This document shows positions 26,824 to 35,540 of a stretch of 58,368 bases of DNA, piece by piece. The DNA is taken from the NCBI GenBank assembly GCA_013286785.1, contig JABDFC010000008.1, forward strand, positions 1 to 58,368. The letters run 5' to 3'. The position numbers and the translations under genes were made by a program. The notes beneath the pieces are model-generated. The model was not told the DNA's origin and did no database searches. It saw only the letters and a list, made by a program, of their open reading frames with translations. The DNA comes from Gammaproteobacteria bacterium (GTDB taxonomy: Bacteria > Pseudomonadota > Gammaproteobacteria > UBA6186 > Azoamicaceae). Position 1 is the stretch's first letter; the number at the start of each line of letters is the position of its first letter.

Positions 26824-27042
26824 TTATGACAAGTTGGATTTTAAAAACGCTAATGTTAATTGCCACGATTGCAGGGCAGCCTGTGGATCATAACTACTGC
26901 GCTCATGGCAAAAAAAACCATGTCCAGCTTGTGAAAATTCGACTTCTATAAAATGCTTACTCACTTGGTGTAAAGACTCATTTAACTCCTGTCGAACTGT
27001 GTCCTCTAGCGTTATTTGAACGACAATGTTGGAAGTATTCCG
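26824..27042 (-). pseudogene. Dienelactone hydrolase gene, C-terminal remnant
   Basis: The minus frame ending at TAA (26824-26826) encodes VRQELNESLHQVSKHFIEVE and then FSQAGHGFFCHERSSYDPQA, followed by a final helix. This matches the end of dienelactone hydrolase family proteins (catalytic His in AGHGF, then ..RssYdp.aA..aW..tl.fl). The first ~180 residues with the nucleophile are gone: an in-frame stop lies at 27043. The rest of the 581-base gap (26521-27101) holds nothing I can support. Confidence 0.75.
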
Positions 27043-27101
27043 TCAGAGCCCGTCCTCTTTTTGATTATAATGCAAATTTAGCTGCTGTTCCGGTTGGAAC
27101 A

Positions 27102-28376
27102 TTAGCGGTTGAGGAAAAGCATGACGGCAAATACCTTAAGCAAGGTTAACAGAACAAAATAAATCAGGGGTGCTTGGACTAACCCGGTCATCTGCCACAC
27201 CCAAAGACCAACCACTGGGGCACTGCCCGAAAAAATCATCGAGCCTATCGAATGCCCAAAGCTCATACAACGATATCGTTCTCCCGTCCCAAACGCCTTG
27301 AGCAGTACAATATTCCCTGGAGTCTGTGAAAAAGCCAGGATTGCCGCTGTTAACCCCATCAACCACAGGGGAATACTCATGTGATAGAGCATCACCATGT
27401 TTAATAATCCTACCGCTAACAGCGCACACAAAGCCCATTTTAAAACGGGGAATGGCCCATATCGATCTGCGATTAGACCAGCGAGTGGTGCTGCCAATGT
27501 ATAAACCAAAATGGATTGACTGGTATTAAAAGCTGCGGTCACAGGATCTGTCAGCTGGAGCGTTGAGCTTAAATAATGACCAAAGAAGACTAAATAAAGA
27601 TGATACCCTCCACCAGACGCACCACACAATAAAATAGCGGCTGTCACTCTTTTTTTATTTTTATAGAGGACTTTTAATAAATTCTCTTTTGTTCCCTGAG
27701 GGTGTGTTGCAGAAAAATGAAGGTATTCCGGTGTCTCGTCGATACAACGACGAAGATAAAAGACCAATATCCCGAGAAGCCCCCCTATCAAGAAAGGGAA
27801 TCGCCAAGCATTAATGGTACCCATAGCAACCGACCAAGACGAAGCCACTGATGCTAAATAGATCCCAAACATCGAGGCGATCCCCGAAAGACTGCTGGTA
27901 AGACAAGGCCGATACTGTCCCATGGACTCATAAATAAAAATCCGAGCGCCATCGGATTCGCCTGCCGTTAACATGCCTTGCAAGATACGACAGAGCAATA
28001 ATAAGAACGGGGCCCACCATCCAATCACTGCATGGGTTGGCAGTAGCCCTATCAACACGGTTGGAACAATCATACCAATCATACTGATTTTTAGAGAAAT
28101 GCTGCGCCCGAAGCGATCCCCAATATGACCAAACAAAATTGCGCCCAACGGTTTGGAGAACGATCCTGCCACAAAAATGCCAAAGGTTTTGATGAGGGCC
28201 GTGGTGGGATCTTCGTCACTAAAAAATTGAACGGCTAAGAGACTGGCACAAAATCCATAAAGGGCATAATCATAATATTCAACAACCGTACCCAACAGTG
28301 TTGGAAAGAGTATTCTAAAAGTTTTAAGATCTGCCTTAGGAGGTGCATTTTTTTCAAGTAACGGTATAGCTGCCAT
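27102..28376 (-). CDS. MFS transporter, metabolite:H+ symporter (ProP-like) type
   Basis: 424 residues, 12 membrane segments. VVEYYDYALYGFCASLLA and FGHIGDRFGRSISLKISMIG fit the MHS group of MFS carriers (ProP, ShiA, KgtP), as does RILQGMLTAGESDGARIFIYE in segments 4-5. It would import a small organic acid, osmolyte or amino acid with protons. GGAGAGAG precedes the ATG. Just upstream and same-stranded is an ABM-domain gene. Confidence 0.87.
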   Translation of the reverse strand: MAAIPLLEKNAPPKADLKTFRILFPTLLGTVVEYYDYALYGFCASLLAVQFFSDEDPTTALIKTFGIFVAGSFSKPLGAILFGHIGDRFGRSISLKISMIGMIVPTVLIGLLPTHAVIGWWAPFLLLLCRILQGMLTAGESDGARIFIYESMGQYRPCLTSSLSGIASMFGIYLASVASSWSVAMGTINAWRFPFLIGGLLGILVFYLRRCIDETPEYLHFSATHPQGTKENLLKVLYKNKKRVTAAILLCGASGGGYHLYLVFFGHYLSSTLQLTDPVTAAFNTSQSILVYTLAAPLAGLIADRYGPFPVLKWALCALLAVGLLNMVMLYHMSIPLWLMGLTAAILAFSQTPGNIVLLKAFGTGERYRCMSFGHSIGSMIFSGSAPVVGLWVWQMTGLVQAPLIYFVLLTLLKVFAVMLFLNR

Positions 28377-28419
28377 CTCACACTCTCTCCGCTGTTTTAG
28401 ATCACATTTGATCTGGTCT

Positions 28420-28767
28420 CTACTGCTTTATTAATTTTGGCTCTAATAATAAATCAATCATAACATCCATGCAGATCTCGGGAAATTTACGTTCCTCATC
28501 ACTACAGTCTTTTACGGTGATTATAGCCTCGCGGATTTCATCGGGTAATTCCGATGAGGGTGTATTTTCTCCCGACCAAGAGGCATCTCGTGTTTTTTTA
28601 TCCGGCCAACGTGAATAAGCACACCATAGTCCTTCTTCCGTTCGATGCAAGCAAGAACCTATGGCACCACGAGACGTCACAAAATAGGACACAATTTTGT
28701 TCCAAGCCTGTTTATACTCTTCTTCTCTGCCTGGTTTTAAATAAAATCGATATAAGACGGCAAACAT
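28420..28767 (-). CDS. ABM-like dimeric alpha/beta-barrel protein
   Basis: 115 residues beginning MFAVLYRFYLKPGREEEYKQ, a typical first strand and helix of ABM-like domains; SRGAIGSCLHRTEEGLWCAY and SRWPDKKTRDASW complete the strand-turn pattern. The C-terminal ~30 residues extend past the usual domain. Function unknown; possibly a monooxygenase or a small-molecule binding protein. AGGAG precedes the ATG. It lies 34 bases after tldE and 43 before the MFS gene, so the four genes may be one operon. Confidence 0.7.
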   Translation of the reverse strand: MFAVLYRFYLKPGREEEYKQAWNKIVSYFVTSRGAIGSCLHRTEEGLWCAYSRWPDKKTRDASWSGENTPSSELPDEIREAIITVKDCSDEERKFPEICMDVMIDLLLEPKLIKQ

Positions 28768-28801
28768 ACCTTTCTCCTGATAATTAATGCAAAGCTCATG
28801 T

Positions 28802-30124
28802 TCAAAGGGTATAGGTTAACTGATCAACGAGGATCCCCGGAACACGTTTTCCCCCAATGGCTCGCTGATGATACGTGGAAGTTTCCAGAACTGGGTGCGC
28901 ACTTTCTGTTAAACCACGAAGCCCCTGACCAAAGAGATGATAAATCGTATCATCAAAGCGAAGATCGTGAATGGGGGAAACAATTTCGCCCTTTTCAACC
29001 CAAAAACAAGCATAACGGGTCATACCAGTCAATCGCCCTGTATTTAAATCGCTCCAGTTTAAATAATGAACATTCCCCACATAAAGTCCGGTATCAAGAT
29101 GCTTCAGAATCTCTGTTTCCCGAATAGTGCCTGGACTGATAGAAGGTGATCTTAAATGCTCATTTTGTTCGGCATAGTTACTGGTTAAATGGTACTCTTT
29201 AGCCGTTTTAGTGCTCACCAAAAAATTTTTCAATTCGCCGTCAATAATGATGGGTAATGATGCAGAAGCAAGCTCGCCTAAACTGTTAAACCTCGGGCTA
29301 AATCCTCCTGAAAAATCCTCTGTTAAATTGAAGATAGGGGAAAAATTTACTTTTCCATCGGCAATTAATTTAAAAGCAGAATGTCCTTGATGATAACAAC
29401 CAGCGCCTATTCCATTCCAAGAAAATCCCACGAGGAGATCGGCCACAGCTTCCGGGGCAAAATACGTTCTATACTTTCCAGGAGTGATTACTTTTTTAGG
29501 AAAATTCAGCCGGTCCAGCTGGCTTTTGGCATTCTGAAGCTTCTCTAAGAACGTAATTTCGGACCAATTTTTATCTCCATAGAAAAACTTCACTGCTTGT
29601 TGATCAGGGGTATAGAGTGAAAAATCAATGAAAAAACTATGACTTTTATACCAATGATTTTGTCCCAGGGAATTCATATTGGCCCTAGTAACACTGCCCG
29701 CCGTTAACAATCCCGCACAATCTAAGCCTTCGAGATGCGGCAAAACTGTATCAATCCATTCTTCATCTTGTGGAAACACACCGGGATAGTCCTCACTACT
29801 GTCCCCGAAGTTCTGCAGGGTGATGCAAAAAGGATCGGGAGGGACTTGCTCACATTCCTGACGGCATTGCGTGATTACTTCCTGTCCCTTGAGCAAATTA
29901 CGCTCTTGATCAGTTTCGAAAGGTATGGTTATAAAAATATTTCTTTTATCTTTAATAAAGGTTAATGTTACTTCCGCTTGACTCACTCGAATGGTTTGTC
30001 GCACTTTTGCTTCATTGATGCGCAAAAAAAATGATTCTTCCGCGGATAAAAATAAAGAAATTTCCTCTCCTGCCTGTAAAGAATGGATCAAAGAATTCGC
30101 AAAACTCGTAAAAAGATCGCGCAT
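28802..30124 (-). CDS. tldE: TldE/PmbA-like subunit of TldD/TldE metalloprotease
   Basis: From the ATG at 30124, just before the tldD stop, it encodes 440 residues; longer readings begin inside tldD. Recognisable TldE/PmbA blocks: SAEESFFLRINEAKVRQTIR (N-terminal sheet), LVGFSWNGIGAGCYHQGHSA and FLVSTKTAKEYHLTSN. It lacks the HExxxH zinc motif, as expected of the non-catalytic subunit. Known: TldD/TldE is a cytoplasmic heterodimeric metalloprotease that trims unfolded peptides, including antitoxin CcdA and pro-microcin B17. Confidence 0.85.
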   Translation of the reverse strand: MRDLFTSFANSLIHSLQAGEEISLFLSAEESFFLRINEAKVRQTIRVSQAEVTLTFIKDKRNIFITIPFETDQERNLLKGQEVITQCRQECEQVPPDPFCITLQNFGDSSEDYPGVFPQDEEWIDTVLPHLEGLDCAGLLTAGSVTRANMNSLGQNHWYKSHSFFIDFSLYTPDQQAVKFFYGDKNWSEITFLEKLQNAKSQLDRLNFPKKVITPGKYRTYFAPEAVADLLVGFSWNGIGAGCYHQGHSAFKLIADGKVNFSPIFNLTEDFSGGFSPRFNSLGELASASLPIIIDGELKNFLVSTKTAKEYHLTSNYAEQNEHLRSPSISPGTIRETEILKHLDTGLYVGNVHYLNWSDLNTGRLTGMTRYACFWVEKGEIVSPIHDLRFDDTIYHLFGQGLRGLTESAHPVLETSTYHQRAIGGKRVPGILVDQLTYTL

Positions 30125-30125
30125 C

Positions 30126-31565
30126 TTATGCCCCACCCCCAAAAACATCAATTTTTTCAAAAAGACAAGCAGGAACCGCATGCCCGACATGAATGGCTTG
30201 GTTCGGCTCTCCCTTCCCACAGTAAGGACTTCCCAAAATCTTCAAGGAAGAGGAATCACCCACCGCTCGAAGTTGATTCCAAAATGGGATGGTTAAACCT
30301 CGATAATTTGGGTTTTTAAGAACCGTCGTTAATTGACCATTTTGAATACGACGAGCATACTCACAACCAAATTGAAATTTACGACGATAATCATCGATAG
30401 ACCACGAACGATTCGTCTCCATATAAATCCCATTTTCGACTTGGCCAATCATCTCTTTAAAAGAAGTCGAACCGGGCTCAATGTTAATATTGGCCATGCG
30501 ATCGATGGGGGGACGATTCCAAGAAGTAGACCGCATATTGGCAACGCCTGGAACTTTAAGACGTTCTTGACTTTCTAGACTGCCTAATCCCCTGACTAAC
30601 ACGCCTTCTTGAATTAAATATTCACGCCTTGCTTTATGACCAATGTCATCGAAGGCGTAGCTTGCAAATTCAGAGGGAACGGAAGGATCAAAGGTGACAT
30701 TGAGAATCGAAGGCCCATAGACTAACTTTCCAAAATCAGCGGGTTGCACAAAGCTCCAACCGGCATAATTTTTTTCATCTCCCAAAATACGATCCAACTC
30801 TAAGGGATGTCCAATGGATTCATGGACCTGCATTAAAACTTGATCGGGTGCTAACACTAAATCCATTAAACCACTGGGGCATTCTTCTGCCTGCAAGAGT
30901 TCCAAAACTTGCTCAGAAATTCTTTGAGCCTCTTGGCACATTTTGTCCCGATCTAAAAATTCTAAGCCTGCTTGTAAACAGGGTAACCCATTCGTTCGAG
31001 TTTGTGTTTCCAGGCCGTCTTGAGCCGTCGCTGAAAGTCCAACCGCAATGGCTAACGTTGCTTGTTCAATCTCTGATCCATCACGACTCGTCATCCGACT
31101 GTTTCGTTCAAAGATCAGCGCATTGGCAACTGCATTCACAATTTTATCTGAAATCTTAAGCGCGTTTGTTCCAGCTATTAAGGTGTCTATCAAGTCTTTT
31201 AACGACACAGATCCCATTGCCTGATGAAAAGAAGATTGATATCGGCCAACCGCTTTGGGGCGGACTGATTTGGTAAAAGGATGAATTTTATAAACTGAAG
31301 CCTGTCTGGCCAGCAAAACGGCTTTTTCGGCTGCTGCTTGGATTGCTGAAAATGTCAACGTATTGGTTGCAGCATAAGCAAATTGGCCATTCACTAAGAC
31401 CTCGACCATAACCCCATGATTCATTTGGGTGGCAATCGATTCGCTGCGACCATTGCGTGCAGTCAAAGAACGAACGGTTTCATGGATCTCCCGCAGAGCA
31501 ATCCACTCTACTTCACTCGGCAAAACCAAATCAGTCAAATACTGTTGTATATTCATGCTAGACAT
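30126..31565 (-). CDS. tldD: TldD-like catalytic subunit of TldD/TldE metalloprotease
   Basis: 479 residues from the ATG at 31565 (a second ATG is three codons in; neither has a clear ribosome binding site). The zinc motif HESIGHPLELDR (HExxxH) sits at ~255-260, and SRDGSEIEQATLAIAVG and NYRGLTIPFWNQL are further family blocks. It forms the active protease with the next gene, whose ATG lies one base beyond its stop. No bacteriocin precursor or CcdAB pair is seen in the window. Confidence 0.87.
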   Translation of the reverse strand: MSSMNIQQYLTDLVLPSEVEWIALREIHETVRSLTARNGRSESIATQMNHGVMVEVLVNGQFAYAATNTLTFSAIQAAAEKAVLLARQASVYKIHPFTKSVRPKAVGRYQSSFHQAMGSVSLKDLIDTLIAGTNALKISDKIVNAVANALIFERNSRMTSRDGSEIEQATLAIAVGLSATAQDGLETQTRTNGLPCLQAGLEFLDRDKMCQEAQRISEQVLELLQAEECPSGLMDLVLAPDQVLMQVHESIGHPLELDRILGDEKNYAGWSFVQPADFGKLVYGPSILNVTFDPSVPSEFASYAFDDIGHKARREYLIQEGVLVRGLGSLESQERLKVPGVANMRSTSWNRPPIDRMANINIEPGSTSFKEMIGQVENGIYMETNRSWSIDDYRRKFQFGCEYARRIQNGQLTTVLKNPNYRGLTIPFWNQLRAVGDSSSLKILGSPYCGKGEPNQAIHVGHAVPACLFEKIDVFGGGA

Positions 31566-31738
31566 ATTAATTACAAAGTCAATTAGGGTCAAGTTAAGAC
31601 TCTTGATTGGCACTCTTTCTCTTTAAATATGAACGCTTAAATATTGCCTGCTCGATCGAACTCGATCTGATACCTATTTAACTTGACTAGCTGGTAATGA
31701 TATGTTAATCTGCCTTGCTTAATACAGGGGGTGACCGA

Positions 31739-32671
31739 ATGAAACCAAAAATGATTGTCTCTGTCAGAAGCTCACACATGGATCCCCTTCCTGCAACAGC
31801 ATTCATGGAAGCCATTAAGTACCTCCATAAAAATTTTCCAAGTGTGCCCATCACTGTGTGCTATAAAGCCGATCCCAAAGGTTTTGATCTGACTCGTGCC
31901 ATTGACGGACTCAAAGATAAAATCGACCTTGGTAGAAGCCGATACCGTAACCAAACTCTATCTATAAACGAAGCCAATCATGACAAATCTGTCTTTTGGT
32001 TATTAAAAGCAATTCGCCTGTATAACATTCAAGTAATTCCGAGCGATCTTTCGGGTATTTCCGAAATTCCTTTAGGAGATCCCCGCGCAGAACAAAAAAG
32101 ACGTGAACGAGAAGACGCCATGACAACCGCTCTCATACAAGCGATAACTCATACCGAAGGTGGCATCATATTAGATTTTGGGGGTATTTCACACACCACC
32201 GGTATTCAACAGCGTTTATTCCAACACCCTTTATTTCAAACACAAGACACTCGGCCTGAATCTCAATTCTTCTGTGTCTATTCAGAAGAAGGGCAGCAAT
32301 ATATCCCCGCTGATTTCAGACTCATGCAATTTCAGGGTGTTTCAAGCAGTGCGTACCCATATGGACTCACTTTTTTATCCAGTGAATTAGAACCTGGGAA
32401 AGATCAAGGTGTCATCAAAAGACTGAACGATCTCTTAACAACTTTTTGTCAAAAATATCAATTAACCAGTGCCATGAGCAGCCTGCAAACAAGCACCCCA
32501 CAATCCACAAGCGGTACTGCAGGAGAAGGAACACATTCACTGGCGGCCGCGGGATCTTCTCTGACAACTGCTTTTGAGGGCTTACAAATCGCAGCAACCA
32601 GTCCAACGACACAAACTTCTACAACAACTAGGGCACAACCTGCTGAGAAGTCATTTAGTCTAAATGACTAG
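31739..32671 (+). CDS. Unknown protein with Thr/Ser-rich tail, weakly Tiki/ChaN-like
   Basis: 310 residues from the ATG at 31739, behind GGGGGTG; a TTG eight codons earlier is unlikely. Residues ~1-225 look like an alpha/beta domain: PKMIVSVRSSHMDPL at the start and a central REDAMTTALIQAITHTEGGI followed by ILDFGGISHTTGIQQRL. The G..SH..G....L pattern resembles the TraB/Tiki/ChaN group, but only weakly. The last ~75 residues are low-complexity Thr/Ser/Ala/Gln (SPTTQTSTTTRAQ), probably disordered. No signal peptide. Possibly a translocated effector; that is inference. Confidence 0.6.
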   Translation: MKPKMIVSVRSSHMDPLPATAFMEAIKYLHKNFPSVPITVCYKADPKGFDLTRAIDGLKDKIDLGRSRYRNQTLSINEANHDKSVFWLLKAIRLYNIQVIPSDLSGISEIPLGDPRAEQKRREREDAMTTALIQAITHTEGGIILDFGGISHTTGIQQRLFQHPLFQTQDTRPESQFFCVYSEEGQQYIPADFRLMQFQGVSSSAYPYGLTFLSSELEPGKDQGVIKRLNDLLTTFCQKYQLTSAMSSLQTSTPQSTSGTAGEGTHSLAAAGSSLTTAFEGLQIAATSPTTQTSTTTRAQPAEKSFSLND

Positions 32672-32747
32672 GATGTTTGTACTTTCCAGTAGAAAAACAG
32701 TATGCTGAATTCTAATTAGAAGTCTATTCATTTCTAAACTTAAAAAA

Positions 32748-33665
32748 TTATTGAAGTGTGATCACTTTAATGTTTTTCTTAGCAAGCGCCTGTTTAATAT
32801 GAGAGGCATACACATCCACTAAGGGTGATATATCTTCTAAGACTTTAATATTCTTCAAGTAATCTGCCGCATTGTATTGCAAAAAGTAAGAATAGAACTC
32901 TCTTAGCAAAAGCTCTTGTTGCTTCATATCGTAACCGCCATTTTGCAAGGCATTCATGATTATTTTTTGATCTTGTGGTGTTACTTCTGTTTGCCAAACC
33001 TGCAATAATATTGGTGCTATTTGTGGAACATTATAGTATTGAGCATGCAATAATTCATGCGTTATATTCTCTCGGAATTTTTTAGTATTAATGACCGAGA
33101 ACAAAATAAAATTGTCATTGTTATCCTGGATAATTTTGTCTAAAATTTCTTTCTTAAACTGCTTCTCAATTGCTTTGATCTTTTTATGCTCTTGCGCACT
33201 TTCTGCCGGTATCGACGCAATTTCATGGAATCTTAACAATTCTTCACCAAGAAAATCATGACCACCAACCGCCGTCATCATTTTCGAATTAAACAATTGC
33301 GCATCAGACATTATACCAAGATCAGTGTGTACAAACAATCCAGCACGCAGTAAAGCTGCATTCATGGCAACCTGATCTGAAAAAATACAGCCATATATTC
33401 TCTTATTAGAGGTGGATTTTTCCAACAAATATTCATCGATACTTGCTTCAAAACAAGTCACATTTGGCTGCTCTGAAAGAAGCTTAGGATTTTCTGACAG
33501 AGTCATTTCTTTTTGTAATTGTAATATGGACGACAAATTAAGTTTCCCAGCGACAAACTTCACCTCGATGGCTCCCCCTGCAACATCTGCCCAAACATTC
33601 GTATAGGTAAGCAGCAAACTGAAAACTAAACTAGCTATCATGCCTTTTTGGCTAAAAACTATCAT
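32748..33665 (-). CDS. Exported HExxH metallopeptidase-like protein
   Basis: 305 residues with a signal peptide (core MIASLVFSLLLTYTNVWA, cleavage near residue 26). The mature part is mostly helical and contains ITHELLHAQYY, an HExxH zinc-peptidase motif (His203, Glu204, His207). About 57 residues later LLREFYSYFLQY offers a Glu that could be the third ligand, as in gluzincin-type enzymes. I recognise no named family. AGGGA precedes the ATG. It would act in the periplasm or outside the cell. Confidence 0.65.
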   Translation of the reverse strand: MIVFSQKGMIASLVFSLLLTYTNVWADVAGGAIEVKFVAGKLNLSSILQLQKEMTLSENPKLLSEQPNVTCFEASIDEYLLEKSTSNKRIYGCIFSDQVAMNAALLRAGLFVHTDLGIMSDAQLFNSKMMTAVGGHDFLGEELLRFHEIASIPAESAQEHKKIKAIEKQFKKEILDKIIQDNNDNFILFSVINTKKFRENITHELLHAQYYNVPQIAPILLQVWQTEVTPQDQKIIMNALQNGGYDMKQQELLLREFYSYFLQYNAADYLKNIKVLEDISPLVDVYASHIKQALAKKNIKVITLQ

Positions 33666-34028
33666 CCGACAGTCCCTGATACTGGCTATTTATTTACTTA
33701 CAATAGCTCATCCAGAAAAGTCGCACAAGTGCTGATAAAATAGAATTAACTTTCGACATTCTTATAGAACGACACCTCTTTCTTACAAATAAAGAGAGCT
33801 TTGCTAATCAAGCTTTATTGCAACAAAAAAGAACGCTATCGCATCACTTTACTTCTGACAGCAGTCTATTGCCATGACCAAAGGCTTTTCACTGACGGGA
33901 GCAGAATCGTATATGCACATTTCAAGTAATAAAGTTGCGCATTCTAAATGGATAGCCCCCCCTTGTATTTCCCGTTAGAACTTGGTAAACTGGCTCAACT
34001 TTTTGTAAAACAAACCATCAGGTTAATT

Positions 34029-34871
34029 ATGATACCCCAAGAAGATCTCGAACTTGCGCTGGCTATAGAAGAAAGTCTTAAAGCAGAGCGTCTTAGAAAA
34101 GAACGCCTTCGGGCAGAGGTCATCCGTGCCCAAGAAGAGGCCAGTCAAGCAACCATTCAACGAATTCTTCGAGAAGAAGCAGAACAGACGGACGCTCAAA
34201 GAAAACAGGAAGAAGAAAGAGCCAGTCAAGCGGCAATTCAAAGAATGCTTCAAGAAGACGTTGTTCCTCAAGCCCAACTTCGTGCCTTCGCATTACACCG
34301 AGCACCTGCCACACCTCCAAGGCCCCCCGTAAATCTCCAAATTTTAGAAAAATTGGAAACCTTAGTCACGGGCAGACTGGCAGAACTCTTTAGCAAACCA
34401 CACAACATTCATTTACATACCGTAGAACTGGGTCAAATTTGCCGAACACATTTTCTTACGGCAGACAATTCACGACCATTTTCTAATCCCGGCGAACTCA
34501 TGGCTGAATTTAAAAAATATCGTGATGAAGCCCTCGCGATAACGCCCCCTGCACAACTGAAGGACGTTCAGATCATTCTCACGGCTATCGAAGCCAGGGG
34601 GGACTCGGCTATAGAGCCAGAGACGCAATTGAATTTAATGACCATGTTTGTGAAAGCTTGGGGCTTAACCAAACACCTTGCGGATCCCCTACAATATCAA
34701 AAAGATATTCTTAATGTATTAGAACACAATAGAACAACCAAGGGTGGTTGTGACGCAGGGATTTGCGCAAGACTCATTCTACCCTACACAACTTTTTTCT
34801 TTTTAGAAATGAAAACGGCTTCTTTACCACCTGGCCATAAATTAAATATTAAATTATCGGTCTTTTCCTGA
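34029..34871 (+). CDS. Coiled-coil protein with ubiquitin-interacting motif
   Basis: 280 residues from the ATG at 34029 (AGG 8 bases upstream); an ATG at 33948 is also in frame but has no ribosome binding site. Residues 5-20 read EDLELALAIEESLKAE, a close fit to the UIM consensus (acidic run, hydrophobic, two residues, Ala, three residues, Ser). A charged coiled coil follows, with a duplicated unit (ASQATIQRILREE and ASQAAIQRMLQED). The C-terminal ~170 residues form a globular helical domain with no family I recognise (contains ELGQICRTHFLTADNSRPFS). UIMs bind ubiquitin, which bacteria lack, so a role inside a eukaryotic host is likely. Flanking genes point the same way but are not co-transcribed. 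Confidence 0.65.
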   Translation: MIPQEDLELALAIEESLKAERLRKERLRAEVIRAQEEASQATIQRILREEAEQTDAQRKQEEERASQAAIQRMLQEDVVPQAQLRAFALHRAPATPPRPPVNLQILEKLETLVTGRLAELFSKPHNIHLHTVELGQICRTHFLTADNSRPFSNPGELMAEFKKYRDEALAITPPAQLKDVQIILTAIEARGDSAIEPETQLNLMTMFVKAWGLTKHLADPLQYQKDILNVLEHNRTTKGGCDAGICARLILPYTTFFFLEMKTASLPPGHKLNIKLSVFS

Positions 34872-34965
34872 GATTATGGATTCTATTCCGTAAAATCGCA
34901 CCCATTAGGGTACCCCCAATGTGCTAAAATTCAAAATAGATCTTAAATTAATTAAGGAGTTTTAT

Positions 34966-35472
34966 ATGTCACAGGTACTATTTAAGGGTATGCCAATTAA
35001 AATTGCTGGCGATCTTCCCAAAGTTGGACAAACAGTTAACAACTTCGCATTGACTGATAATAATTTACAAGAAATCAGTCTGAATGATTTTAAAGAACCG
35101 ATCCTGATCTTAAACATTTTCCCAAGTATAGACACACCTGTCTGCTCACAATCCGTTAAAAAATTCAATACAACAGCCTCTAACCTTGAAAACACTAAAG
35201 TTCTTTGCATTTCCAAAGATCTCCCATTTGCGCAAGCCAGATTTTGTGGCACTGAAAACATTAAAAACGCCCAAACCTTATCAGCATTTCGTCATGCCGA
35301 ATTTGCACCTCAATTTGGTGTTGATATTGCCGAGGGCTTACTCAAGGGTTTATTAGCTCGTGCAATTATCGTTTTAGATGCGACTCGTAAAGTGCAATAT
35401 ATAGAGTTGGTCTCTGAAATTACCAATGAACCTGATTATGATAAATGCCTAAGTGCTGTACATACTCTATAG
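34966..35472 (+). CDS. tpx: Thiol peroxidase Tpx
   Basis: 168 residues, the family's usual length, from an ATG behind AAGGAG. The peroxidatic Cys lies in SIDTPVCSQSVKKFN (~residue 60) and the resolving Cys in ARFCGTENI (~94), the atypical 2-Cys arrangement. Tpx reduces lipid and other hydroperoxides in the cytoplasm or periplasm using thioredoxin. An upstream in-frame TTG/ATG-less extension to 34921 is not supported. Confidence 0.93.
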   Translation: MSQVLFKGMPIKIAGDLPKVGQTVNNFALTDNNLQEISLNDFKEPILILNIFPSIDTPVCSQSVKKFNTTASNLENTKVLCISKDLPFAQARFCGTENIKNAQTLSAFRHAEFAPQFGVDIAEGLLKGLLARAIIVLDATRKVQYIELVSEITNEPDYDKCLSAVHTL

Positions 35473-35540
35473 TTTGCATTTTTGAATGGAAAGGGATCCG
35501 ATCTTTTTGCTTCACTATTGAATTGCGTCGATTGGATCCT

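Noticed and set aside
27031-27150. Plus-strand open frame containing RARPLFDYNANLAAVPVG
   Set aside because: It has no start, runs antisense into a dienelactone hydrolase remnant and the MFS 3' end, and matches no family I know.
33948-34028. Extended N-terminus of the UIM protein
   Set aside because: The ATG at 33948 has no ribosome binding site, while the ATG at 34029 has one and places the UIM at the N-terminus.
35473-35540. Terminator after tpx
   Set aside because: GGATCC appears twice with T-runs near, but the pairing is weak and the T-tract does not follow a stem.
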